Positions 1 through 27,208 of a stretch of DNA of 64,000 nt are shown here, piece after piece (positions within the stretch are counted from its first letter, which is position 1; each line of letters opens with the position of its first letter). The notes under the pieces were generated by a model. The model was not told where the DNA came from and did no database searches. It worked only from the letters and a program-made list of their open reading frames with translations. Made by a program: the position numbers and the translations under genes. Source of the DNA: Trileptium ribeirensis (Eukaryota > Nematoda > Enoplea > Enoplida > Thoracostomopsidae). The stretch lies in assembly GCA_030248225.1 (NCBI GenBank), contig JASANE010010148.1, positions 24,866 through 88,865 on the forward strand, read 5' to 3'.

Positions 1-200
1 TCGTTTGCGATTAATTTAATGAATTTCGATCGCGTTAAAATAAAAAATGTTGGGTCGCGTTTAGCCTAACGAATTTCGATTGAGTTCAAAAATTAATTTA
101 TAAAAATGTGAGTTTGCGTTTAGTTGCGTCATTTAAAAATGTGAGTTTTGCGTCATTTAAACGAAGATCGATCGATTCCGACATCGGTCGATTTCATTTG
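1..200. repeat. Degenerate ATTTCGAT-type short tandem repeats
   Basis: Several loosely repeated blocks of the type gaatttcgatyg and gcgtttagc/gcgtcattta occur here. Very similar blocks recur at about 11750-11915, 48715-48795 and 49060-49255, so this looks like a dispersed family of short tandem arrays with a period near 25-30 bp. No coding signal is seen. Confidence 0.4.
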
Positions 201-630
201 TGTTCAATTTTATGTCCACTTAATTCTGATTGTAAATGTAATAAATTATTACAAGTCCACTCATCGATATATTCAAAAACTTACAGGTGAATAAATCAAG
301 TCAACGCACAAAATAATGCACTGTATATAATACACCCAAAGAACAAAGTTGCATTCTCCTTTCAGTCCACACCCCAAACTGTATTCGTACACGTATACGT
401 TCGTTTATGGGTAGACGCGTTTATAATCTGTTTCCGCCCGCTAAAAGCACAATGTTTCCGGCAACGTCTGCATCCGAAATACATGCGGACTACCTGTATT
501 TTCACCCTAATTTTGTGATTCTGGCCCAGAAAATATTTTCATCCCTTATTTCGCAGCAACGTCTTAAACCGAAATGCGAACGGATTTCCGAAAAAAATAT
601 GAGAACTGCTCACCGCAAGAAGCGAGCATG

Positions 631-1120
631 AAACGGAGGGAGCGTTGTATCATTTTTAAGTTATCACTATGTTTAATCATCTATAGCAGGCTATGTTTGA
701 TGCTTGATATCACCATAACACCTCTTGAACACTGAACCCATTAAAAACCTAAAACCTTGTCAACCTAAACACATAAAAAACAACTGACAATGTATCAAGT
801 ATTTGTACTGAACTTTACATAGCCAAATCATCGTGTTCAACCTACCGGAAAAGCTATGTAATAATGCTTCATGACCTGCGCGCAATATGTAACCAAACAA
901 CTGAAGACTGACTATATGCTGGAAAACTGGTTCATTGACCCTAAACCCATTGAAAACTTTAGAGAAGGCATGAAATATGGACGCTGGACTCTAAATTACC
1001 AAATCATTGCATCCAGCCTTATATCTATTTATAGACCATTGTTGAAAATCAGACATATGAAACCACACATTTTGGAAATCAGGTTCGTCGACCGTAAAAC
1101 GCTTGAAACCCCATGAAAAG
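631..1120 (+). repeat. Dispersed repeat, copy 1 of a pair
   Basis: This segment starts aaacggaggg and carries blocks such as gaacccattaaaa and gaaggcatgaaatatg. It aligns by eye over its whole length with 5801-6290 in the same orientation, with many substitutions and small indels. It is probably an old transposon family; no ends or target duplication could be fixed. Confidence 0.55.
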
Positions 1121-17630
<16,510 letters not shown>

Positions 17631-18353
17631 TTAAAGAAATAGAAATCAGAAGTATTTGATACGATGTCGACTCACGTGTCTGATCAGATATTGCTACAGT
17701 GTTTGTCGCAACTTATTGCTGAAAAATCGTATGTGTTGATAATATTAAAGCATTTTAGGCGTAACTAATGGACAACCTTTGTATGTGTGCACACGATGCA
17801 CTAACAAAACAAAATAACTTATCAAAATGTTGATGCCATTAGTATACCTTACGAAACACGATGGCAACCTAAAACAATTTCAGACAATCCTCCAGGGAAG
17901 CATTGATTGCTTTATTTTATTTTTGACCTTATTATCTACACACTCCGGAACAGCTAACCAAAACAGTCATATTTGTCTCTTAGGGATTTTCAGCCAACAT
18001 TCATGGGATACGGCCACTATTATTTAGCCAGTCCAAACAATATTCCCTGAGTAATTTTCTGACACAATTTCTCTTCTATCTTCCGAGTTCCACATAATAT
18101 TGCAGTACTCACCAGAAATGAGTGTCACCTTTCGAACGAATGATCGTCGAACAGAAATCCATCAAAATTTATATATGTTCGAACAACAGTCGAACACTTT
18201 TGCAACAAACTTCGAACATATTTAAAAAACACAACAAAATTTCTAACACGTCTCAAACAAAATTCGGACAATTCGTCGTACGAACAACACTTATTTCAGG
18301 CGACTACTGTACCTGTTCGGCGAATCGGAATGACAGCGAGTACTTTTAACAGC

Positions 18354-20072
18354 TACTAGTAACTCTATCGAGATTGCAGACCGTAGTAAAGCATAGATAC
18401 ACATACGCCTTTTGCATGCACAGCCGATCAGCTCTCGATGGCATATGTCGATATGCTATATGAGGATATCACACAATACCGCGCAAGTTAGAATAAAATC
18501 AACACCGGCAATGAGTTCCCATGCCCGTAAAGCTTTTCTGCTGTCCTTTTCGAATTTTGGGTCGAAGAACCACGAGGGAGCCATACCTCAAACCCCGTAA
18601 CTCCAGAACCGGAGCCTTAATCGAAAAACAAAAATCGGCATTTATCATTTTACTATGAAATTATACCAACTAGAGCAAAAAAATTCCCATATTAAGATAA
18701 AATAACCTTGCTTACATGCACGGTTCTAAAATTGGGTAAAAAACCCTCATTTTGACTTCTGACCCTAACGAAGGGAGCGCCATGCCCTCGTACCCATCGA
18801 ACCATAGGTCACAGAGTAAAACCAACACCAGCAATGAGTTTACCATGCCCGAAAACCCCCAAGTGGATCCTTTCAGCCGCCCAGAACGTCAGAACAAATT
18901 TTGGGTCGAGGAACCATGATGATGCCATACCTCAAACCCCATAACTCCAAAACAGGAGACTCAATCGAATAACAAAAAAGAAACATCAGAATTTATGATT
19001 TTACTTTGACAAAACCATCCAGAGATAATGTTAAGATGAAAATAAACTTGCTTCCGTGAATGGTACTAAAATGGGGTAAACAACCGTCATTTTGACCTCT
19101 GGCCCCGAATCAAGGGGCGCCGTAGCCCCGTAACCATGGAACCATGGGTCGCAGAGTTAAACCAACACCGGAAATCAGTTTCCAATGCCCGAAAACCCCC
19201 ATGTTAAACTTTTCAACCGTCCAGGACGTCAGAACAAATTTTCCAATTTTGGGTCGAGAAACCATGAGGGTGTCAAAACTCAAACCCCATTACTCTAGAA
19301 CCGGAGCGTTAATCGAAAAAAAGAGGCACCGGCAATTATCATTTTACTTTGAAATAAAACCATCCAGATATAATGTTAAGATGAAAATAAACTTGCTTCC
19401 GTGAAGGGTACTAAAATGGGGTAAAGAACCCATTTAAGGCTCCGGTTCTGGAGTTGCGTGGTTGAGGTATGGCACCCTCATTGTTCCTCGACCCATTAGA
19501 AAATTTGTTCTGACGTTCTGGACGGCTGAAAAGTCTGTCCTGGCCTCAGGCCTCGAATCAATGGGCGCCATACCCCCGTACCCATGGGTCGCAGAATAAA
19601 ACGAACAACGGCAATGAGTTTACCATGCTCGAAACCCAACAAATGAAACTTTTCAGCCGTCCAGGACGTCAGAACAAATTTTCTAATGTTGGGTCGAGGA
19701 ACAATGAGGGTTTCATACCTCAAACCCCGTAACTCCAAAACCGGAGCCTTAATCGAAAAACAAAAAGGAGGCATCGGCATTTATCATTTTACTATGAAAT
19801 AAAACCATCCAGAGAAAAAATTCGAAAATCAACCTTGTTTCCGTGAAGAGTACTAAAATGGGGTAAAAACCCCACCCCTCGGAACCAGACCGCAAATCAA
19901 AAAACGCTCGGGGATATTCACGGTAAATTATGCCGCTTCGGATGAGCCAAAGATCGTGAAAATCTGTTACGTCTTTCCCGAGTTATCGTCGCTCACACAC
20001 GCAGAGACGGCATTTAAAAGATTTCACCCCTGCAACACACAATCTTCACTGTTTCACTACGTTCTGATAACA
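18354..20072 (+). repeat. Dispersed repeat family, copy A, with internal tandem units
   Basis: It starts ctactagtaactctatcgag and ends near cactacgttctg. A unit of about 320-340 bp, marked by caacaccggcaatgag at 18500, 18823, 19162 and 19600, is repeated about four times. Each unit carries ccgtccaggacgtcagaac, gggtcgaggaaccatgagg and aaaccccgtaactcc. Shorter copies lie at 41199-41832 and 59075-59258. There is no coding frame of its own and no reverse transcriptase. The open frames at 19144 and 19496 are repeat sequence. Confidence 0.8.
19436..19750. repeat. 100-bp inverted repeat inside the dispersed array
   Basis: Positions 19436-19533 are the reverse complement of 19649-19750 (aaggctccggttctgg against ccggagcctt, and so on), with a spacer of about 115 bp. 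One unit fragment was evidently inserted backwards, giving a long potential hairpin. Confidence 0.8.
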
Positions 20073-20929
20073 AAAACTTTTTCGAATATTATGCGAGACT
20101 GCAGATAGCCCGCACCCACTGTGTTATTTTAGGAAATTTATTTAACAGAGATTACTCAACCCAAAAATTGGCCGTGAACGTCAAAATTGTTTGTGAATGG
20201 AATTTCATCGCATTTGATTTAAAAAGGTTATGTTCGAGAACAATAGCCTATAAACTATAGTGCAATTTCGTGAGTTTTTTGCGAACAGAGACTAATTCAA
20301 AACTAATGATCACTATGGAACTGCCATTGATTGATAGCAAAGCGATTCTTCTAGGCTAGCAATAAATAGATTATTCCACAACAATGAATGTGGGTCTAAT
20401 ATCAGGTTTTATAAAATTCGATAAGTGTGCGCACTTTAGTTTATATAAGTAGCGCATCAATATTTATTACGTTCAAACATTGCGCTTAAAATGTTTCGCT
20501 TTTGCGTGAGTCCACTGTAGCTGCGTACACTTGGGTTGTTCTTTTAATAAGTCACTTCACCATCGTACAAGCGATGAATGCACTCAAATCGCTAATTTTC
20601 ATTATCATAAAGATAATAAACGAGAATAAAGATTTATGATACATCAACTACGTAGTAGCTATTCACGGCTGTTATTTTGCGATTTAGTATCGCATTAGTG
20701 CGTACACGGAAAAACACGATTAACTAACGCGTAATAATAGACACAGACCACGAACGAGCTTGCGAAATGTGCATACAAATTCGGTTCGTACATCACAGAG
20801 CCCTTGCTCGCATTTACTAAAACACGAATATCGATGGTATAATGTAAAACAAACGAATTTTGACAACCATGGTGTACGCACCTAACCTGGACTCACACAT
20901 TTTATTATTCGTACTTTGCGAGTGCAAAA

Positions 20930-21150
20930 TCAAGCGAAGATAGTTAATACGTGTAGTCCGAAATTTGAAAGCTTTGCAGTGGAGCTAAAGCCTGTAACGC
21001 TTAGGTATCGATGGGGGTATCCCGTTAGCCCTTTCATGCCCCAATTAATTTGTGTATCGTGCAATGTTTGACAAACCCAAGCCTGCGCCAGGGATCGAAC
21101 CCGAAACGTACGGGGGAAACTTGTGTACGTAAACCACTGAGCTATTTCAG
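20930..21150 (-). mobile_element. tRNA-derived SINE
   Basis: On the minus strand, an A-box-like ATAGCTCAGTGG (21145-21134) is followed 32 bases later by a perfect B-box-like GGTTCGATCCC (21101-21091), the layout of an RNA polymerase III promoter in a tRNA. The flanks do not pair into an acceptor stem, so this is not a working tRNA gene. The 3' limit is uncertain. Confidence 0.6.
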
Positions 21151-23131
21151 AGTTGTTGCTCGGTTCCTTAAGGAAGCTCACAAATATGAACGAATAACGC
21201 TCGTTCAAACGTACGATATACGACAAACTCAGTAAACACAACGAGTCGCAATGTGCGTTTTGTCCAATTGGACCTAGTGGGCATGAGAGGCTTAAAGCCA
21301 AATGTTATCTCCTGAACCCTCCGCAGCCCCTTAGAATTAGTCTAATGCCGACGGGAGGATTTTAGTTTAGGTTAAGGATCATGTTTACTGCATCGAGGAC
21401 GGGCCTATGTGCGTATAACGTACGGCTTGAATTTGACATTGGCCTAGCCATATTAAGCTGAGGTCTGGTACATCGAGGACGACATAAAAACCTGCATATA
21501 GCCTGCGCCACTCACATTAACCTGGACCATCTACTAAATGAGCAGAATACTTATACGTTTCTGATGCAATCTATATAGGAAAAGTGTACACATCATCCTG
21601 TTCCAGAAAGTAATTCCTTTTATGCATAGTGTACTTTATATAGCGTGGAACAATTGAACCTTTATCATTTCGCCACTACAAAGCAGAGTACACCTTGCTG
21701 GACAATCATGCCGGTTTCTCAAAATATGGTCCCCAGGTATATCAATCCTTCCAATTCATGCCTCAGAAAAATTTTGGCTTCCCTCTAGTTCAAGCCCCAC
21801 ATGCTTGCCTGTATGGCTAAAATTAGCGTTTTCTATGTTGGCCTAAAAATACAACTTTTTCACTACCTTGGCTAAAAGATCCCGAAGTTTTTCAATTTCT
21901 AGACCAAAAACAGCTTAAATCTTACCTTATTTCACACCCATAATTGGATCCACGTCACATTTAGAACGTTGTAAAAATAACAGCTTAGTGCAAGAGCTCA
22001 TATACAAACTTTAACTTAGGACACAGAGAATAGCATATCATGTATTTCACTGCCGCCCTTAAAGGTTGGATTGTCCCACAATTGTAGCCAATCTTTAAAT
22101 AATCCACCAGCTTATTTTGATAATTTGGAAAAGCTAGTGAATCACAACTGAGATTAAATACGCGACAAACTAAATTTACGCAGATTCATAAATGCACAGT
22201 ATATACTCCCCAAACATGACTCGCTCGAGATTTTTAAAAACTATTTAAATAGCAAATTCTATTTTTAGAACAAAGCTATTTCGAGCGACAGTCATTATTG
22301 GCGGGTAGTGTACGACGAATTTTTTTGCACCAGTTGTCAAAGTAATGCGTGGTTAACATGCTGCACGCTCAAACATACCCGGTTATTTATATTTAGCTGG
22401 TAGATACAGTGGTATATACAGAAAAGTCTGAGTAGAGACTGTATTACTTGAGAAAAATTTACTAGTAAGAAATTATGTACACAAGAATAAAAACGTCATG
22501 AAGCCCTAAATAGGAAACATATAAATCTGCTAGTATAAGCCAAATGTTCAAAAAGACACACAATCAAGAAACGGTGAGAAATGAATCACTAATAACATTA
22601 TATATAAATTTAATCGAAAACCCAGAGGTGTGATTGTCGGTTCAACAATTTTACTGAAATATTTAAAAACCTCAGATCTCAGCCTAGTTTTAGGCACCGA
22701 AGTCTCAGCACAAGCTATCTGACTTACTACTTCGCCCAAATCAAATATCAATTATCTTGGCAAGCAAACAGGATAAAAGGCTGGTTGCCTGGCGGCGGAA
22801 CAAACCATGGCATAAAACTGACCGACTCAGAAAATTGTAGACGCACACAATACCGCTATCAACACAAATACAACAGGATATACATGTACCTGCCAGAAAA
22901 CGCAAATTTAACACATTTGTGAAATTTCAAAAATTTATTCGGATATAGAGCTGATACAGTCATGATGTTTAATCACAAAAATTCATTGATGAAGCCCAGC
23001 TTACATTAATCAGACTACAATTTTGCACCAAATAATCAAAAAACGAGCAAGATTAAGAATTTACTGTGCAAACAAAACATATAATATTAATAGCAAATAC
23101 TACAGGTATAAGTACCTATATAACTACCAAT

Positions 23132-23180
23132 AGATAGAAAATGGGGGTTTTACCCCCCCCCATATGTGGTGGTGAGTAGG
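23132..23180 (+). repeat. Polinton left terminal inverted repeat
   Basis: It reads AGATAGAAAATGGG, a short T-rich step, a run of nine C, then catatgtggtggtgagta. It pairs with 39622-39674 reversed, differing mainly in the length of the C run. Weaker similarity continues about 50 bp inward. Confidence 0.88.
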
Positions 23181-23918
23181 ATGGACATATGGTCAACCGA
23201 CCTGGTGTTGGACTTGAAAAATTAAATATGTAATACATATTTGTATGTTTAATCCCATAAAAATATAATTGTTACATGAGAATTATAGATATCATTTTAG
23301 TCTGTCAAATGGTATAATTATTTTTCTGGTTTTAGCACATAAACGCTGTATTAAATCACTGTTCTCTTGCCTCATAATTATCCGCACTCAATTATTTTAC
23401 TACCACAAACGTGAATAAACAATTTTTGTATCAGTAGTATGGTCATACTATATGACCTCATAAAACACGGAATGTTGCGGATGTAGTTTAGCTTAGATGA
23501 TGGCAGGTGAGTGGGAGAGATCAAACGCAACCCATGACATATTTAACCTCAATTAACATAATACGAGTGTAGGATCGTGTGGGTTGACATATGTTTATAT
23601 AATTTTATCAAATAGTTTCAATTGTTGCTAGGTAACAAAACAATCATATATTATGTGTTCCAGTGTAACTGAAACATTTTCATGCATAATTTAGATACAT
23701 AAAAGCAATCTGATCATAGTGAATTTACAATTTCAAAAGTAGACATGACTAGGTGAATCATATCACTGGAATTTAGATCTAGACTAACCGCAATTTTTGA
23801 AGGTCTTGGCTCCAAACAAATATTTTGATACATTAGACATATATTTAACAGCAGTTTAATGTTATTTACAATTTAACATATATTTACAAATAATTTACAG
23901 GTTATTTACATTAGCTTT

Positions 23919-24690
23919 ATAATATTATTGTCTTCTAACTAGTAATTGGTTATGAGATCGATGAATTTGAATTTTGTTCCGTCGCGGTTCATACGTTCCA
24001 CCTTGCAGCGTCGATGCTAAAAATATTATACAATTACTAAGTAGTAACTGGTTTTTTAAGTTAACTTTAACAAATACAATTATAAGTCGGGGTTATAATA
24101 TATTTTACCAAATAATGTAATTAACAATTATGAAGTGTACTTACCCTGCGAAACTCTTTGTTAAACTCGCGATCGAGTTCTGCTCCAGAAGAAACCACGA
24201 ATCTCGTCTCTACCAGATTCCCCTTAACGATCAGAACGACGCGTTCTTCGAGGGTGTTGTAATAACCACGAACACCAACGGGAACCTGGAAAGTGGCGAA
24301 GTCCACGCATAATATTATTGTCTTCTAACTAGTAATTGGTTATGAGATCGATGAATTTTGTTCCGTCGCGGTTCATACGTTCCACCTTGCAGCGTCGATG
24401 CTGAAAATAATATAGAATTACTAAGTAGTAACTGGTTTTTTAAGTTAACTTTAACAAATACAATTATAAGTCGGGGTTATAATATATACTACCAAATAAT
24501 GTAATTATTTAACAATTATGAAGTATACCTACCCTGCGAACCTCCTTGTTGAACTCGCGATCGAGTTCTGCTCCAGAGGAAACCACGAATCCCGTCTCTA
24601 CCAGATTCCCCTTAACGATCAGAACGACGCGTTGTTCGAGGGTGTTGTAATAACCACGAACACCCACGGGAACCTGGAAGGTCGCGAAGA
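23919..24690. repeat. 390-bp tandem duplication covering the left-arm gene
   Basis: Unit 1 (23919-24308) and unit 2 (24309-24690) both begin taatattattgtcttctaac. The unit covers exon 2, the intron and the 3' part of exon 1 of the minus-strand gene. Differences in exon 1 are mostly at third codon positions, and exon 2 differs by an in-frame 6-bp insertion. Confidence 0.88.
23939..24298 (-). pseudogene. 5'-truncated tandem copy of the left-arm spliced gene
   Basis: It contains an exon 1 fragment (about 24298-24145, donor gtaagt), an intron, and a complete exon 2 (24016-23939, acceptor atttttag, stop TAG). The first 19 or so codons, including the start, are absent because the duplication break fell inside exon 1. 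The remaining frame has no stop. Compared with the full copy I count six synonymous and three replacement changes in exon 1, and an extra Lys-Phe pair in exon 2. Confidence 0.65.
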
Positions 24691-24745
24691 AGACTCTTCG
24701 CGTATAACTTCCAACCCGACTTGTTATTGTTATAGCATTTTCCAT
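24329..24745 (-). CDS. Unrecognised spliced 94-residue protein in Polinton left arm
   Basis: Exon 1 (24745-24533, 71 codons) starts at MENAITITSR and ends at donor gtaggt. Exon 2 (24400-24329, 23 codons and stop) follows acceptor attttcag after a 132-bp intron. The protein is compact and mixed in charge. It contains FQVPVGVRGYYNTLE, a hydrophobic VVLIVKG strand and a basic HRRCKVERMNRDG segment. I do not recognise it. A GGTTTTTAAAC box lies 24 bases before the ATG, like boxes upstream of other genes of the element, which suggests it is element cargo. An in-frame ATG further up (24892) could add 49 residues but would run through that box. A tandem truncated copy lies just downstream. Confidence 0.6.
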
Positions 24746-24769
24746 AACAGCTATAACAGTGAACAGTGA

Positions 24770-24779
24770 GTTTAAAAAC
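24770..24779 (-). promoter_or_regulatory. TTTTTAAA box, left-arm gene
   Basis: On the minus strand it reads GTTTTTAAAC, with 24 bases to the ATG at 24745. It is the inverted form of the TTAAAA box, as is the left box before the polymerase gene. Confidence 0.45.
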
Positions 24780-25239
24780 CAGCTCCGGTTTGTTTCAGAG
24801 GGTTGACTGTGACCCTCCACAAAATGGTTGGACAACCCAACCACTTGTGCAAAGCGAGTGCAGAAAAACCAAAAAATTGCAAATCGATCCATAACAAAAT
24901 CAAGGTAACAAAAAAGTAAACTAAACGTTGAATACTGTTTAATGATAATGAAACCCCACCATTATCCTAATATTAATTACCCCATCTGGCTATTTTTATA
25001 CGTGCAATTCGTGTTCAAAGTGATTTTCACCTTATTTTTTGCAAAAAAATGGCAATGTCCTCCCAATACGATTCCACTATTATAAGGTTTAACTTAACAT
25101 TATCTTTTGCATTTAAGTTAACTACATTTAAAATTCTTCATTAAGTGTAACTGTTTAATCCATAATCTTTCACTCTCTAGCAGCATATAAATTAGGTATA
25201 AAAGCTAATAAATTTCAGATTATTCGTTAATCACTAAGT

Positions 25240-27040
25240 CGAAAAGTTACCAAATAGGTAATAAGTTATAAGTAATATAGAAATAACTTGTAAACTAATA
25301 GTAGCAAAGCTTCCAAAATTTATAACTATAGGTATTCTAGCACGAGGATTTCATTTTTGCTACTTAAATAAAGTTAAGTTACATAGCTAATATGTAATTA
25401 TTACATAACTAATAATATATAAGTTATATTTTAATAATTTTTAACTATCAACTGCAGGCTTGCAACAATTACTAGCTATAGGTTTTCAGCTACGTTAAAT
25501 TTATTTATTCTACTTAAAATAAGTTATGTCACATAGCTAATATGCTGTGATTACATAGCAAATACTTTATAAGTTATAATATTAATAACTTTCTAACTAA
25601 TAGCAGTAAATCTACTAAAATGTATGACTACAGGTTTACAAGCATGCTCATTTCATTTTTAAATTATTTTTATAATAATTTTAATAATTTAAATTTCATT
25701 TCACTTAAATTAAGCTAAGTTACATAGCTAATAAGCTAGCTAATTATTAATACGTTATAAATTAATAACTTTATAACCAACAGTCATAAAATAATAAAAA
25801 TTCATAACTATAGGTTTCCAGCAGGGAGTAACCGTAATTCCGGTTCCGGCGAAAATCGTGTTCCGGTTGCGGTTCCGGCAAAGGGTAAAAACCATACCGG
25901 AACCGGAATTCCGGTTTAAAAATTTTGTTTGAAATTTTCCAAGTTTTTTGCTTCATCTGTGATCCAAACATATGTAATATATATTGTACAATGATCAAGC
26001 TCCAATACAACCAAGCAAAAGAAAAGATTAACTACGCAATTTGACGTTTGAAACGTAAGTAGTGCACATAATTTCAGTTGGAATTTTTCATAACAACCTG
26101 CAAGAGTTTGTTAGCAAATCAAAGCCACGTCGATGCTTGTACCAGCTATTTTACACATCCAGAAGTCTCTGGGGTACGTTTCAATTAAACCGGTCCAACT
26201 CGGTAACAGAGTATGGCTTACGCAGAAGTACTTAGGGTATGCTTGGCTAACATAAATTGCTTCAAGAACCAGCCAATGCGCTTGTAAACTTGGTAAATCA
26301 GTCTAAATTGAAGTAAACTAACGTTATCTCTAACGCAGTTAGAAACTGCTTTCTTGGCAAAGAACTGTATTTATTGAAACTGTGCGAGCAGTATCACAGT
26401 GTGTCTCATTTATAGCATTCTGATTAGAAAGTTATCATCATTATCATCTAACTTACGGGCACTGTTTGTCCAAAACTTACGGGCACTAGCCTAAACAGTG
26501 TCCCTCACCATTGATCAGAAAATTATCTTCTATCTATTATTTTGTCTTAGAATCATATAAACCAATAATTTCAAGTTTCCTACAGAAGATCATGTAACAA
26601 ACGTACGTGTAGTAAAGGACGGCGACTGGAGACGCAATGGTGTATACTGGAAGGCATTTTTTGCTCTGGGTGTCCAAAAATCGACATATTTGATCCATAA
26701 ATAAACATTATTACTTCCTCAGTCTCTTTAAAGTTTCAGAAAGGCAATAATACCACCGCAATACATTAAGTTTAATGTAAAAGTTATTTTCAATGTATTT
26801 TAAATCCACTATACATTGATTTCTTCATTCATCTGTTTTACTATATATAAATTTCGAAGACCAGGTTCCGGTTCCGGGTCCGGTTTAAATGGACGGTTCC
26901 CGTTCCGGGTATTCCCTGGTTTCCAGCTATGCTGATTTCATTTTTGCTATTTAACTAAAACTAGGTTACATTGCTAATAAGTTATACTTACATAAGTTAA
27001 TAATTAATACGTTCTACTTTAATAATTTTTAACTAATGGT
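25240..27040. repeat. AT-rich tandem array, unit about 152 bp, split by a hAT element
   Basis: The landmark ataactataggt recurs at about 25322, 25472, 25624 and 25803. The last unit carries a 28-bp insert. Each unit contains cttaaataaagttaagttacatagctaat-type sequence, quoted here only as cttaaa and gttacatagctaat. The final unit continues at 26919, after the hAT insertion. Confidence 0.8.
25822..26918. mobile_element. Non-autonomous hAT-type transposon, copy B (inverted)
   Basis: It starts CAGGGAGTAACCG, ends ATTCCCTG, and is flanked by a perfect 8-bp duplication, GTTTCCAG (25814-25821 and 26919-26926). Throughout it is the reverse complement of copy A at 10208-11366, about 60 bp shorter. 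It sits within a unit of the Polinton's tandem array, so it arrived after that array formed. It has no transposase. Confidence 0.93.
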
Positions 27041-27170
27041 TGAAGGGTAGGGAAAGTTAGCACCGTTGGGATTTCTACTATTGTGTTTCATTTTTTTTCA
27101 ATAATATGATTATTATTATTTTAACTACTTGCTGGATTTTACCAAACAGTTTTAGCTTATTCTGGTATTA

Positions 27171-27208
27171 TCTTTTTAAGAGTTTTATTTTAGAATCTCT
27201 TAAAAAGA
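27171..27208. promoter_or_regulatory. Perfect 12-bp inverted repeat ending at the polymerase ATG
   Basis: Left arm TCTTTTTAAGAG (27171-27182) and right arm CTCTTAAAAAGA (27197-27208) are exact reverse complements around a 14-base spacer. The left arm ends 26 bases before the ATG at 27209. The arms carry the same TTAAAA-type box found before other genes of the element. Confidence 0.7.

Larger units (their letters stand above)
17631..23131. other. Intergenic region between NKAP and the Polinton
   Basis: It holds the dispersed repeat array at 18354-20072 and a tRNA-headed SINE near 20930-21150. Elsewhere (17650-18350, 20080-20900, 21160-23130) I see AT-rich DNA with no convincing gene. A MITE-like end, gaaatgagtgtcacctttcg, lies at 18116; the same end sequence recurs near 46180 and 54897. 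Confidence 0.5.
24780..27170. other. Polinton left arm, non-coding, AT-rich
   Basis: It holds the tandem array at 25240-27040 and the inserted hAT. No gene is seen apart from the start of the minus-strand gene at its left side. Confidence 0.55.

Noticed and set aside
19144..19780. Open frames in the dispersed repeat as a transposon protein
   Set aside because: Frames on both strands are short, differ between copies and show no known domain.
21091..21145. A tRNA gene on the minus strand
   Set aside because: A and B boxes are present, but the ends do not form an acceptor stem and the anticodon arm does not fold; a SINE fits better.
24518..24769. Plus-strand frame antisense to the left-arm gene
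   Set aside because: The minus-strand frame has splice signals and a synonymous substitution pattern between copies; the plus frame has neither.
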